64,000 bases of DNA from Xiphydria camelus (taxonomy: Eukaryota > Arthropoda > Insecta > Hymenoptera > Xiphydriidae): NCBI GenBank assembly GCA_963678675.1, contig OY783198.1:18090684-18154683 (forward strand), given 5' to 3'. The notes below the pieces were generated by a model, which worked only from the letters and a program-made list of their open reading frames with translations, was not told where the DNA came from and made no database searches. Of the stretch, positions 52,325 through 64,000 are shown piece after piece (position 1 is the stretch's first letter; each line of letters begins with the position of its first letter). The position numbers were made by a program, and so were the translations under genes.

Positions 52325-54798
52325 ATGGCAAATTTAGAAGTCACGCGTAGAGCTAGTGAGGATGACTTTCTTGAATGCTTTTTGTATCCACAATTTTGCT
52401 TTGATTCAAGTGTTGAGCATGTATCAGAGGCGATGCTTTCTGAAGAAATTCAAAAATTCAATCAGGAGATTGCAAAGTACACGAATGAGTATATTTGGCA
52501 CCGCGATCGTTTAGAATTTCATCCGAGAACGAAACAAGCTTTATTGTTGGATAATATACTAGATGGCACGAACAAGACGGAAGGCAAGTAATATTACATA
52601 GTTTTTTGACTAAAAAAATGTTCCCAAAAAAGCTCAATTTCATTTCCAAGCTGTAAATATCCAAGTCATTGATCTTTTTACATTTTTAAAGAATTTCGTA
52701 TGTTACCTCACATATATGGAAGTCTGCGCTATGACGAAGACGTGGGGGACGAATGGTTTGCAGTATTCTTGATAATGAAACTCACGCAAATATTTGAGGG
52801 ACTGATTGCTCAACTGGTAGATTCGGATGGAGAATTTCTGCTGATAGAAGCAGCTGATGTTCTCCCCGCATGGGCTACTCCGGAGAAATGTGAAAATCGC
52901 GTTTTTATTCACAATGGTGCCATTCACGTTGTCCAGCAATCGCAAGGAATACTCTCCAATTTCTTGAATAGCATTCAAAAGAAACCCGAGATCTCCAGAA
53001 TGTCCGATAAAGTACAATCTGCCTTGGTAAAGAAAATCAACATGTATCCTGAAGAGATACAAAGGAGGAAGCATAAAGCCAGGGCATTCTTACCTGAAAA
53101 GGCTGCTTCTATATTGAGTCGTGACCCTGGTTTGGTGGCACCAACTGTTAGAGCAGTTTGTCATTCAGATCCTCTCGAAAGGAAGGTAAGGATGAATGGT
53201 ATTCTGTACATGGCGAGGGACAAGTTTGGCCCTAGTAAAATGCTACCTTGGAAAATAAACTTAAGCTCTATCACATATGAGGACCTTAAAAATCAAGGGA
53301 TACAAGTGCGACATTTCAACAGGGATACAAGTTCAACATGTTTCTCATAAGAAATATGACAAACAAACTTACAACACTGAAAAGACAATATAAATTATAA
53401 AAATATAATGTAGTTGTTAACTATCTAAAAGGAAATATTTAGAACAATAGCCAAACTTTGAAATCGATAAAAGTGCACTTGTATCCCTTGACTTCTAAGG
53501 TCCTCGTATACATTTCAGCAATTCCTTATAAAATGATTTTTTTTTATCTAGGTTTGTCGAGCAATGAGATATTTCCCACCCGAGCAGCGTGTTATGGTTA
53601 ACGTAAAGATGACAAAATGCCTGTACGCAATGGTGACTCATTGTCGGTATACCGGTGACCCGAGAACCGGTTGGAACTTGCCTCCGACGAGCAATGCAAA
53701 TTATGGTGCTCATCTGTTGGGTGTTAAGCTAGCTTGCGGTTTGGAATTGTTAGTAGCAAGAGCGAACGACGCTCGCAGAAAAAGAGGGAAGGAAAATGTA
53801 GATGATAATGAAGAAGGGAAGCTGGACGAACCTGCTTGGAACGCGTACTTGAGTCGTCTGGAATCTAATGGATATTTCAAGGATCTTCTGGAAGGTAGCA
53901 AAGAACGCGAGACGCGTCACCACCTGGCAAGGGATTACTTTCTTGCTCGATCGAATTTATCGGATCCTTTGACTCCTCCTGGTGAAAGCGAGGCACAGAA
54001 AATTCTGAATGCTTGGCGCGATGTTCAGACTTGCGATGTAGAGTTACAAGGTAAATTTCTGAACTTGAAACCTTCCATGTTGCTCAGTAAATGTATTTAA
54101 AATAATCTTTGGATACCCTAATAGCACGAGACGAGGCAGCATTGAGCCCTGCGGACAGTGACAGCTGGCTCAATGTTGATCCAACTCAATTGGAAACGAT
54201 GTTGGGTCAACATTGGAGTAATAACAAATCCGACCAGGAGCCGCTGTGTTTCAGAGATAAAGTACAAGCTTTTCTTAATCAAACGAGTGACGTCGACGGA
54301 GTAGACTTTGTAGGGTACGTCGTACTTGGTACTTAAAATTGTAAAAACAGATCCCCTTCAGTTATAGCAAGTATATACTTTTGTAGGGATAAACCAAACG
54401 ACGAGGAATCGAAGATTGATTCGGAAGACAGCGGGCGAATTGACTTCGATCCTGACGTTTTTGATAACGCGCTACGCGATATATTAGATTTGGTTGTGCC
54501 GGGCGGTGACAGTGAATTTGAAGGTAGTTCAGAAGGTTCTCTTGGTGGGGACGACGAAGATAGGGCTGGAGAGATGGACAAGTACATGCGTCTTTTGGAC
54601 TCGCAAATCCAGACGGAACTGAAGAAAGACAAAGAAAGCAGTAGTATGGAATTAGTGGAATCAAACTTGAAGGAAAGTATGGAGGAGGAAGCTGGTGGTT
54701 CGGGACCGGCAGGAAACATCGTAGGTGGTCCGATTCGACGGTTAATGCATCTGCAACTGCAATCTCCCACGACTGTGCCTCCGGATCTACAAAGTTAA
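52325..54798 (+). CDS. ecd: Ecdysoneless (SGT1-family) protein
   Basis: Ecd binds Prp8 and the R2TP complex and is needed for splicing, cell-cycle progression and, in Drosophila, ecdysone production. Exons are 52325-52583, 52692-53185, 53552-54050, 54125-54314 and 54387-54798, 617 residues (human 644). Landmarks: DDFLECFLYP near the start, EYIWHRD, DEWFAVFLI, DGEFLLIEAADVLPAW, NRVFIHNG, PEEIQRRKHKARAFLP, VCRAMRYFP, TKCLYAMVTHCRYT, KLACGLELL and SRLESNGYFKDLLEGS. The acidic C-terminal third has SDSWLNVDPTQLE, FDPDVFDNALRDILDL and a Glu/Asp-rich tail. Phases 1, 0, 1, 2 all agree. The first intron can only be joined in frame by a GC donor (gcaagt at 52584) with acceptor aaag ending at 52691. It is head to head with oxt and convergent with ASPSCR1. 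Confidence 0.95.
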
Positions 54799-55467
54799 TG
54801 GATTCAATCACCCGTTACTATACAGTTATTCACATATTTCGAACGTCCATTTATGCACACAATACCAATTTACCTAAGGTAGGTTGAACGAGCACTATCT
54901 AATGAGATACTAATCTGCTTTTAATTACGAATTAATTGCTCATTTCCACTTGTTTTTGGCTTTTCTATTTACTACTAGTATAGGAATAACTGAGTACTCT
55001 CCCAGATTCAGTTTTCCTGTAGTTTTACGAACCAGTGAAATTAGCAATATGCTGAAATTCGTTATTATTTCCACAAGTAGAAGATACAAAAGTAGATGTA
55101 GTAAAAATATAGAAAAATAAAATATAGCTACAGAATGGCCACGAAGTATTGCCACGAAATATGTGTAAATTGAAAATACGAAGACAGGTGGAAACCCGGC
55201 ATGAAGAGATTCATAACCATGGATAAATAACTAGTTTCTTTTTTTTTACATTTATACATTGCTCTTTCATTTTACTTTTGTAAATAAGTGTAATCTTTAT
55301 CATAGTATTAAAAGCATATTTACGCACGCATGAAAAATACGTCTGATATATGTATTCATTTTTTCGCCATTGAAATGTACCGCAGTTGACAAATTCATTA
55401 AAGTATTGATATACAATCGAGACTCGAATTTCATTTACATATGTCCATATAAGATATTTTTCCGTGG
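54799..55467. other. Convergent gap between ecd and ASPSCR1
   Basis: Holds the two 3' untranslated regions. AT-rich, no other feature. Confidence 0.55.
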
Positions 55468-57802
55468 TTATTTAAACGGTTGCTTAAACCACTTTGGAAC
55501 TTGACTGCTTGTACTGGGACCTCGAGCCGTTGGAATACGATTGCTAGGTCCTGCAGTTGGCTGATCGATCCTAGCTTCTGTCGATGTACTCGGTTCCATG
55601 TTTTCATTCGACAGTGTATCCCATTTGCTGGACATTTTTGGATCTTCTCGAATCATGGACATTCTAGAGAATGCGATTGTTTATAATATGTATTCATATA
55701 AATCGAGACATATCCGTTAGTAAGAGGCATAGATTACAATCGGATCTCACTGACATGATTATTATTTGCAGATACCGACGTTCTATTGAACTGTCTTATC
55801 TTACCTAGATTTGATTGCTTCGATGCCTGCTGCCTTCGGATTTGTTAGCTTCATCCTGAGTTCAGTCTTCAGATCTGATGAGCCAGAGTAATACAAAATC
55901 GCTGACGGTACAAGGTTTTCGTCAATAAGGCGTGCCTCTGGCTTCAGTATGGTTTTTGGTGGAGCTGTGTCTAAACAGATAATAATTATATAGTAAAAGG
56001 ACACAAAATCGAGGACGTTTATAAGCGGAGCATACTCCTATTCGTACTTACATAGCACGAATTCACAGTTGGGATCGGACAAGTAATTTTTCACAAAATT
56101 CTTCACTGTTTGAATTGTTTCAAGGGGACCAAACAGACCTTGAAGAACCATTTGATCTTGAAACTGTATTCTGATGACAGCTCGCCGATATTTATGCAAT
56201 TGATTCAAAGTTCGTCTATTTTGTTCTAATTGCCGTTGAGCCGTTGTTAAAAATGGCGTTTCCTCGAGTTGCTCGTTTCGACGCTTAACATCGCGCAAGA
56301 GGGTCTTGGCATCCTGCACGGTCAAGTCAAAGAAACTGTCCGGGAGCTCATCTCTTGGTAGGGCTTGAGCTCCCGATTGATTGAATACCAAGGCATTCCT
56401 TTCTCCTAACTGTAATAAGAAATAAAACAATGATTCAATTTGCTCTACAAAACATACTTGAATTCTTTTAGCGAGGCTTTTGTGCGTGAAAACGTACAAA
56501 TTGTACATTTCTTTCCTCAGGAGTTAGAGTCAAACCGGTCGCACTAGATTCGACATCCGTGTATGAGGTATTATTCTCCCCTGCAAAATATTTCTTGGCT
56601 TGCAAAGCTCTGGTGTCGACAGGAGACTCATTAGTTTCTGTCTCCATTTTCTCAATGGTTCCAGACTCTACATTTTTGGATGAATCCGTTGTTTCCAACG
56701 TTTCCTTCTCGTCATCAAAACCTTTCATTTTTTTCGAACAGGACACCTCAGCCTTTAATAGAGATATAGGATCTATGATTTTCTCTCTGTACAATTCTGG
56801 TGCTGTAGAAGATGCTTTCTGGGTGGTGCCGGTGTGTGAAGAAATATCAGCATCTTTCGGTGGTTTTGGAGCAGGTGGAACGTATACATGTGCCTGTGTT
56901 TTTAATTCCTGCGGGTCACAGTGTATAAGTCTAAGCATTGCTTTACCAGAGCTGAGGCCCAGAGATCTGAGTGTTGTCGATTTTAAAGCTTCTCCGTATA
57001 CCTGATAACGACATTGAGTTATTTACTTGAAAAAATTAAGTTTCGTATATTTAATTCTTTTATTTCTTTTGTAAAAGGTTACAATGTTTGTTTCGATGCA
57101 GTATTTCAGGAAAAAATTGAGTACCTCTCGATGCATATAGATTAAGACTGAAGAGGTAGTCAATTCATTAGGGCACAAATCTTTTAGAATCTGCTCCAGT
57201 GATGTACCAGGACTGAACTCCCCTACGATACGTTCTCCACTTTTCAACTGTATGCCTATCGTGACATTGGACTCCTGACGTGTTTTTGTGCAAGCTACCA
57301 TTTCTAATTGAGCGTTATTTGGCAATCCAGTAAATCGGAAGATAGCATTGGCATCCAAAATTCGGTTATAATGTCTACAAATGAAAAAGAGATGGATTTA
57401 AATATCGAGCTGAGCTAAATCAACGTGAGAAAAGGAATGCTCGCTTACTTTAGGTCATACTCGGCTGGATTGTGCCCGTGTTTCTTACACGTTTCCTCGA
57501 GTATCTGGAGTACGTTATAATTGATGTTAGTATATAATATTAATTTCATGTAAAATTTTGATTTATTGTGAACAAATAAAAGCCGTTTGAACTAATTATA
57601 CATAGGTTCTTAAAGCACACGTATGCAAGTATACCAAAATAGAGTGAAAGCCTTTAAGACAGGTTTAAAGAAGCTTTCCATTTTAGTCGCGGACAATTTA
57701 AGGAGAAAAGCTCACTTGTAGAATGGTGGTGTTCGAAGTGACTTTAACATTTTGCCGTCGCCCGTTTGGAGCGAGCACGATGACACTCTTATTTGCCGCC
57801 AT
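55468..57802 (-). CDS. ASPSCR1: ASPSCR1/TUG, UBX-domain tether for glucose-transporter vesicles
   Basis: TUG retains GLUT4-type vesicles and binds the p97/VCP ATPase through its UBX region. Minus-strand exons are 57802-57716, 57504-57449, 57374-57125, 57001-56498, 56409-56052, 55970-55805 and 55663-55468, 538 residues (human 553). The N-terminal ubiquitin-like domain opens SVIVLAPNGRRQNVKVTSNT and goes on LEETCKKHGHNPAEYDLK and LPNNAQLEMV. RSLGLSSGKAMLRL follows, then a low-complexity middle region rich in Glu/Ser/Thr. The distal part has LGERNALVFNQSGAQALP, LPDSFFDLTVQDAK and the UBX fold (FQDQMVLQGLFGPLETIQ, VKNYLSDPNCEFVLYT, PPKTILKPEA). The end KWFKQPFK matches the family end KWLK. All seven exons join in frame. 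It starts head to head with NAA60. Confidence 0.95.
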
Positions 57803-58186
57803 CATAGAACTTATTGGAATGCACGAGAGAAATTGAAGAGACCCAGCTGATCCAAAGCTCATCTAGGTACCTATTGAAGATACTTCACTCATCATTTAGG
57901 AACATTGCACGATTTTGTTCTACAATGTTGGGAGAGCATTCTCCCATACGCTAGTTGTGCCCTCTACGTATGTGTGTACCTCTACTCCGTTTTAACTCCG
58001 TCCTCCCGTTCGCGGCTCCCTGTCAAAAGTTCTAAACGAAAGAAAAATTTGAAGAAAACAAGATGTCGGTAATCGGTTGTATGTTTACCAGAGCTCATAA
58101 GTACGAAACGTGACGTATGTATGTGTATCCACATACGATCAGCAGACAAATGATTGATAAAATGCGAGAAACACTGGCCCGCCGTG
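57803..58186. promoter_or_regulatory. Shared 384-bp head-to-head promoter region, ASPSCR1/NAA60
   Basis: The two start codons are 384 bp apart on opposite strands, so promoters and 5' untranslated regions share this gap. A short upstream intron of either gene cannot be excluded. Confidence 0.6.
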
Positions 58187-59083
58187 ATGGCTGTGTCCTT
58201 TAACCGATACGCCCAAAGCTTGCCGGAAGCTGAGAAGTGCGAACTCAAAGACGATCGTAGGGGTGAGAGTGCAAACAATAATGACAGTTCTGTCAGGAGC
58301 CCTCTTCACTATGCCTCCGTGGCCCCCATAACACCCGCAACTGTACCCTTGTGCGTACTAGGGGAGGTGCAACTTCGCTTTCTCTGCCCTGAAGATTTGC
58401 AGGAGGTTCGCGCTCTTTGCACAGATTGGTTTCCCATAGGTAGGTGACATCGTTGCGAGGAGGCGCGTACGATATAACGAGATAATTCGTTTCGTTCAAA
58501 TACAGATTATCCTTATTCTTGGTACGAGGATATAACGAGTTCCTCACGGTTTTACGCACTCGCGGCTGTGTACGGCGGTGTGATAATTGGACTTATAGTC
58601 GCAGAGATAAAACCTTACGCCAAATTGAACAAGGAGGATCACGGCATTCTGTGTTCCAGTCTAGGAAAGGATTCCCTAGTAGGCTATATTCTCAGTCTGG
58701 GTGTGAGAAGAGCGTATCGACGAAATGGCATCGCTTCGCTCTTATTGGAACAGTTGTTGGCACACGTGACTATGCCCGAACGTTCTTCAGTAAAGGCTGT
58801 CTTTTTACATGTTCTTTCTAGTAACGCTCCCGCGATTCTTTTTTACCAAAGATGTCATTTTCGACTACACAGCTTTCTTCCTTATTATTATTCCATTCGG
58901 GGCAAGTGTAAAGATGGATTTACATATGTACTGTACGTAAATGACGGGCATGCGCCGTGGAGTTTGTGGGACTGGATGAGGCACATGGCTGGGGCGATGG
59001 CCAGTCTTGGACCGTGTAGAGTTCCTCGATGGATATGGCAACGCCTTCTCTGGGCGGCAACGCTCTTGTCTTATCATAGATGA
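58187..59083 (+). CDS. NAA60: N-alpha-acetyltransferase 60 (NatF, Golgi)
   Basis: Acetylates N termini of transmembrane proteins facing the cytosol and is anchored on the Golgi. Exons are 58187-58439 and 58506-59083, 276 residues (human 242; the extra length is at the N terminus). The GNAT core reads VQLRFLCPEDLQEVRAL, CTDWFPIDYPYSWYEDIT and GGVIIGLIVAEIK. The acetyl-CoA loop is R156-RNGIA161 after YILSLGVRRAY. LHVLSSNAPAILFY, LPYYYSIRGKCKDGFTYVLY and the family block GHAPWSLWDW follow. The C-terminal tail (WMRHMAGAMASL, VPRWIWQRLLWAATLL) is amphipathic, as expected for the Golgi-anchoring helices. The join is phase 1. The ATG at 58187 is the first in frame; a non-AUG codon upstream is open. 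AATAAA at 59507 may be its polyadenylation signal. Confidence 0.95.
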
Positions 59084-59676
59084 TATACTTGTATTAAAAC
59101 GTACTGTTCGGCTGTGTGGTATGTAATATTTTAACAACGTACCAAGCTCTCTTCAAATGTTAATTATTAGAGAGACGAAGCCAGACTGTATCTGCTATAA
59201 GTCACCAGCCGTAATATGCAACCAAAGCAGTACTCTGTCTCTGATTGAAGCAGTATTTTATGTTTGCGGTTCACAGACCATAGTCTTAACATGAGCTTTA
59301 GCAAAGTTCTCTCGCATGAGGAATTCGGTGACACGGAGTCCGTTGGGTGGTTGAGTCGAATTAAATGTTATTTCTTTTGTACAAAATATTGTAATAGATA
59401 CCTATGTACGGATAGACGCTTTTATATATATATGTATATGCTCCATGTATATATATATATGTATATATGAAATAGATGTAAATAATTATGTAACAACATT
59501 GTTTGTAATAAATCAACATGTTATAAAGCGATTTGCAGTCATTTTTCAACTTTTACGATATCGCCATCATAAGGATGCATAAGCATTGGTAGCGCTCATT
59601 TATGGTACCAATGAAGTACCTAGCATAAACTTATTTGAAAATTCTATTACGTACTTTTATCGAAGAAATAGTAACG
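59084..59676. other. Gap between NAA60 and NUDCD1
   Basis: NAA60 3' untranslated region, with an AATAAA at 59507-59512 and a TA-rich microsatellite at about 59425-59470, followed by the NUDCD1 promoter region. Same-strand neighbours. Confidence 0.55.
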
Positions 59677-61986
59677 ATGACAAAAATTATTGAATTACGA
59701 CCAAATAAATCGCTCGTGAATCCAGATTTTGAAAAATATCAATTTTCCGGGGATACGTCGACCATCGTACTCGAGAAAAACCTTGAAAAAGGTAAACATA
59801 ACCTATTTCGCGATGTTGTGTACATCTATAGTTTTTTTACGCAAAATTCTCAAGAATATTTACCTAAAAAAAATGTGTGATCTGTACACTTATAGCAAAG
59901 TAATAAAATAATACGAACATTTTTTAGGCGTCCTGCGAGTGGAACCGAGCTCTTCTCAAGAATCATGGCTCGAGGCAAGACTTTTTGCATTTCACAACCA
60001 TCTCATAAAAAATCCTTTCGACGATACTTGCTGGTTCGTTGATGAAGACAGAAGTATTTGGCGATTAAAAAGAAATGTTACTCTCGACAGAGTTCACACG
60101 CTTAGCAATTTTGATGTTACGTCGAGCAGCTGCAAGTACAATCCATCCATTGCTTTTGCATCGGATAAGATTGCGGCAGCATCAAATGGTCATAAAAATT
60201 TAGAAATACTCATCGAACATGCTGCTGGAGAGCTACAATCTTTCATATTCGAGGATATCGAGCCAGGAATTGTTTTGGATGCACGATACGCGAAAGAGAA
60301 GTCTACAATAACAATTGCAATGTGCAGTATAATTGAGTCTAATGGAAAGAAGTGTTCTCAGGTTGTATTACTCTCGTATCTGCGTGAAAATGAAGATAAT
60401 TCTTCAGAGATTGTTAAGTTCAATCATAAGCAAAGACTCACTATAAAGGGTGCTGTAGAATACGTGTATATAGAGAAGAACAACAGGTATCTGCAGATCG
60501 TTAGTCAAGATTCGGTCATATTTGAAAAAGACCCTTCAAATTCTACCGCGCAAGAAGAGACAAACTCTAAAGATGACTCACAAATAAAAATTCCAAAATA
60601 TTGTTGGTCCCAAGACGAAGATACACTTAATGTCTGGATGAAAATATCTGCCGATGGTGATAAAAGTCGAATTAAAGTTGACATAACTCCTACGAGCATA
60701 TCGATCGCATTTGATAATTCCACGCTTATACAAGGAGAAAGCGGACATAGATTGGATGCACAATTAACAACTTGGTCATTGGAAGAGGATTCCTTAAAAA
60801 TAGATTTAATAAAGACCGAAAGCGGCTTAATGTGGAACGAATTGATTAAGGGAGACACAGGAGGAGAATGTTTACCTAATGAAACTTTGGCTGCTGAAAT
60901 TCATTCAAAGTACGATCCGATTATATATACATATCATCGGTCTAGATGTGATAGCTCGTAACTGAAAAATTAGGTATGATATACCTCACACTGACATACA
61001 CTTACGCGTCCTCACTGTTAGGTCCGCAATGTCCTGTGACATTAAATCTATAACTACTTAATTTTTCAGTTACGAGGTATCACATCTAGACCGACGATAT
61101 ATTTAAATTTCTGAAGAGAAAGAGTTCTAATCACGGAAACATGCTTTCATCTCCTTTAAAAGAACGAATTCTTGAATACGTCTTGACCAGAAATACTTGT
61201 CTTCCATGCTTATGCATGGGCAATCCATGTCTAGTCATACTGTAATAAGAAATCACCTCATTTCTAAGTCATCGACGTGGTCATAGTTTTTGTGGTAAAA
61301 GAATAAAATCAGGAAGATCGTAACAATTGCTTTTTTCAGACTGGCACATCTATGTACAAAACAGCCGGAGAGAGAAGGTCAAGCTGTACTTGGCTTTAAC
61401 ACTGAACAATTGGAGGAGTGCGATATTCAAGGAAGGGACAATTTGCTTCAGAGAATCGATGTTTCAACCCGTAAGACAACACATTTGGCTATGTTGGGAG
61501 CCAGCAATCGTGTATTGTTCACTCATAAACTAAAGTCCGGTCAGGCACTTTGCGTGAGACATGATCATAACGGTTGTGTTTGGATACCGGGAGAATCTGA
61601 AAATGACGAGTGGGATTTGAATCACGTTACCACATTCCCAGGATTTGGCTACGTCGAGGCCAGTAAAGCGAACAAAAAATTTTGCATCTCCCCTCCCGGT
61701 AAGCTTATTGAGATTAAGACAGATACAACGATATTTGTATTCATAAAACAATCGTTTCTCGTTCTATAACTGTATACGTATTGCAGATGGATCTTACGCG
61801 GCTATAGTGGAACATACGAGACACGTTTTTCTTTACGAAAAGCCAGAAACCAGTACGCGTGTAGGAAAGCAACAAATTATAGATTTGGGTAGCAAATCAT
61901 CTCCCATTATGGGTGCGGCAGCGTTGGATGGATATTTGATTTTATTGTCCCGGGACAGATTATATCAACTTCAGATTCAATCTTAG
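59677..61986 (+). CDS. NUDCD1: NUDCD1, NudC-domain protein
   Basis: A co-chaperone-like protein with a CS (p23/NudC-type) domain; vertebrate NUDCD1 is known as CML66 and interacts with dynein/HSP90-client systems. Exons are 59677-59791, 59928-60909, 61340-61698 and 61787-61986, 551 residues (human 583). The start gives MTKIIELRPNKSLVNPDFEK. Exon 2 has LEARLFAFHNHLIKNPFDD, then the CS domain at about residues 260-330 (YCWSQDEDTLNVWMKI, TSISIAFDN, WSLEEDSLKIDLIK, LMWNELIKGD). Later exons give QLEECDIQGRDNLLQRID, TTHLAMLGASN, CVRHDHNGCVW, FGYVEASKANKKF and SYAAIVEHTRHVFLYEK. The exon 2 frame stays open past the true donor (gtacga at 60910) to a stop at 60961, so a naive model would truncate it. 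Joining at 60909 gives EIHSKLAHL, which aligns with the vertebrate protein. AATAAA lies at 62009. Confidence 0.94.
60934..61098. repeat. Inverted repeat in NUDCD1 intron 2, about 42-bp arms
   Basis: 60934-60974 and 61056-61098 are near-perfect reverse complements (cggtctagatgtgata, ctcgtaactgaaaaatta), separated by about 80 bp. The left arm starts only about 25 bp after the donor of intron 2. It is possibly a small MITE. Confidence 0.88.
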
Positions 61987-62589
61987 CTCACAAAATCATC
62001 AGTTTATTAATAAACCTCACACAATTCGATACGAATAAATACAGAGAGAAGCGCGCGTTCCTTGTGTATATTTACAATACACTATTGCATCATATATACA
62101 GTATTACAACGTTGAGTATAGTTATTTCCCTTAAAGTAATTAACAACAATATGGTATCTGCCTTAACGGTTTCGATTAAACAAAGGCATTATAATAATAA
62201 AGAAATTTGTATAATTAACTAAAAAATAGTCACGTACTCTCTATACGAATATGCATTCCTGAATCAAATTACCAATAGGTACTGACTTCAGTTGCAGCCG
62301 AGGTATATTATAAAGTAATTATGTCTTAAACTTTAGTATTTCTTCTCATAAATACATGGAAATTTAATTGCAACGAGAAATCGATAATTATTCCTCCATT
62401 ACTATCTTATTTAAATCATCCCACACAAAGGCATGAATCTTAGACCTCTTGATAATATATCTGCAATTTTAAATCGATATTGCAACAAGTAGGATCGTTT
62501 CGTTATTTCACGCAGTCTTACTTTTGGTTCAAAATCTCTCACAGTCTAACTTCAAAAACATTAACCACGGGTAAGCGATCCACGAATTG
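61987..62589. other. Convergent gap between NUDCD1 and CMTR1
   Basis: The two 3' untranslated regions, with AATAAA at 62009-62014 for NUDCD1. No other feature. Confidence 0.55.
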
Positions 62590-64000
62590 TTACCTATGCT
62601 TAAGAACCACAGGCGAACATTTACTCTTCACAAAGTCTAGTAATCTATTCATCGAGATGGATTGATCATGAGGCCAATTCCATACGACGCGCTTGATAAA
62701 TGTTTCACTAAAACTCGCTTGAACTTGAGGCGGTTTCTCGTTGTCAAACATTGTAGCACGATTTTTTCCATTGAAGAAATAATGATATCCTGTCGTACGA
62801 CTCAGTTGACGACTCCAAGGTTCAGCAGTTCCTTTGAGGAACAGAATGCTATTAGGCACGAAGTAGTAAGGCTCGCTCTCGTCCTTGTCATTGTCGTAAT
62901 CAGTGGCGCATCTTGTAGGAACATACACTAAAGCTTTCCTATTGTTTTTCATCGTACATTCCTTTATACTGGAATAAAGTTTGTCTTCCAAACCTTGGTC
63001 CAAGGAATGCAACACTTTGGCGCGTATTCGAACGTATTCGTTACCGTTTGGCTTCCATAGGGCTTCGCAGAACTTTTTTGTGAGCTCGTACCTGAAACAG
63101 ATAACAAAGTATATTTCAATTATAAAAGAGGAAAGCAGTTTCGCATGCATCGATAAGTTGACATTTTGTCACGATACACGCGAAATTATGCGAACATTGT
63201 TATCCTGTAGAACATGGAGAAAAATCGCGTTCAATCAAAACTTTCTCGTCTGCTAACCTGTCTGGTAAGTAATATTTGCTAACATCTTCGGCGCCCAGAA
63301 AATAAGCATCCAAAATATGGATCGCTGGAGTTTTCCTCTGATTTCTGAACTCCCCTCTCATCTCCATGACCATTTCGGCATAAACGAGAGTATCGGGTGG
63401 CAATTCGAGTTTGAATTTTGCATCCAAGCATATCCAACTGCCTTTCCAATAACGAAAAACCTTAGATCGTCCCATTCCCATGTAAAACGTTGCCATATTT
63501 TGCTCCTCAATATTTTCCCCGGAAAGGCAGGGCAAGCAGTACCAGTCGCAAGGAGGAGTCAATATGTCAGACATATTCTTTTCCGTAAGAACTGTTGGAC
63601 CTTGTTGGAACTTCTTCAGACTTGAGGGATTCAATAAAGATTTCAGTCTCTCATCTGGTTTCGAATAATACGGTATTTTTCGACTCTCGTCTGGTATCTG
63701 CCAATATTTCAAACATTCCTCACGCATCTCTGCCTGTCGTAGTTCAATCAGATTCGTATCTTGACAAAATGCGGCAATTTTCAAGAGCCCTACGATCTGT
63801 TTCCTTCCAATCGTATTATTGGATTCTATCAGATAATTCATAAAATCATCTTGGCTCTCTAATACTTCTTGCGGTACAAGTTGCATGACATCTTTTTCTT
63901 TGGTTCTTTTTAATAACAAGTCGTTTACTCGCGATAGATAGTTCATAACATCCGCTGTCTCTTGGCGTTTACCTCGACAGATCAAATACCGCTCGGAGTT
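62590..64000 (-). CDS. CMTR1: CMTR1, cap-specific mRNA 2'-O-methyltransferase 1 (3' part)
   Basis: Methylates the ribose 2'-O of the first transcribed nucleotide of capped mRNA in the nucleus. Two exons are visible: 64000-63258, open at the window edge, and 63091-62590, joined in phase (agg split 2/1) to give LPDRYELTKKF; 414 residues in all. They cover the end of the methyltransferase region (NSERYLICRGKRQE, SRVNDLLL, ESNNTIGRKQ, RQAEMREECLKYWQIPDESR) and the C-terminal guanylyltransferase-like domain (MGMGRSKVFRYWKGSW, ELPPDTLVYAEMVMEMRGE, RKTPAIHILDAYFLGAEDV). The WW-like end is AEPWSRQLSRTTGYHYFFNG. The catalytic K-D-K-E residues and the G-patch lie outside the window. It is convergent with NUDCD1. 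CMTR2 lacks this domain order, so CMTR1 is the better call. Confidence 0.95.

Overview
This is animal nuclear DNA, most likely from an insect and probably a hymenopteran such as an ant. The evidence is split genes with short GT-AG introns, orthologues of insect single-copy genes, long (GA)n tracts and many short inverted-repeat elements. The order assignment is inference from style, not from a marker gene.

The window has two halves. Positions 1 to about 36.1 kb are gene-poor. The only gene fragment found there is the 3' end of a netrin gene (+ strand, three exons between 21733 and 25772). Around it lie at least fifteen miniature inverted-repeat elements (some nested inside others), a 745-bp foldback element inside a netrin intron, a decayed non-LTR retrotransposon with a large internal deletion (12.5-14.95 kb, - strand), two tandem arrays, two long (GA)n tracts and one 200-N assembly gap. 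No upstream netrin exon was recognised, so the rest of that gene lies left of the window or in the gap.

Positions 36.1-64 kb are a compact housekeeping cluster: NDUFV2 (+), PMS2 (+), GRWD1 (-), Aps/DIPP Nudix hydrolase (-), a ZNRF1/2-type E3 ligase (-), peptide O-xylosyltransferase oxt (-), ecdysoneless ecd (+), ASPSCR1/TUG (-), NAA60 (+), NUDCD1 (+) and the 3' half of CMTR1 (-). Exon joins were worked out by hand. Every modelled join keeps frame, and protein lengths agree with the families. The exceptions are NDUFV2, whose first exon is uncertain, and netrin and CMTR1, which run off the modelled part.

The genes serve unrelated cell functions: complex I, mismatch repair, ribosome biogenesis, inositol pyrophosphate turnover, ubiquitylation, glycosaminoglycan priming, splicing/cell cycle, GLUT4-type tethering, Golgi N-terminal acetylation and cap methylation. 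They look like neighbours in a gene-dense region rather than a pathway. Two head-to-head pairs (oxt/ecd and ASPSCR1/NAA60) each share a gap of under 400 bp. The points most worth a second look are the long foldback in the netrin intron, MITE insertions whose empty sites are also in the window, a hidden stop-free 114-nt intron in PMS2, and a GC-AG intron in ecd. I found no clear sign of a wholly new system.
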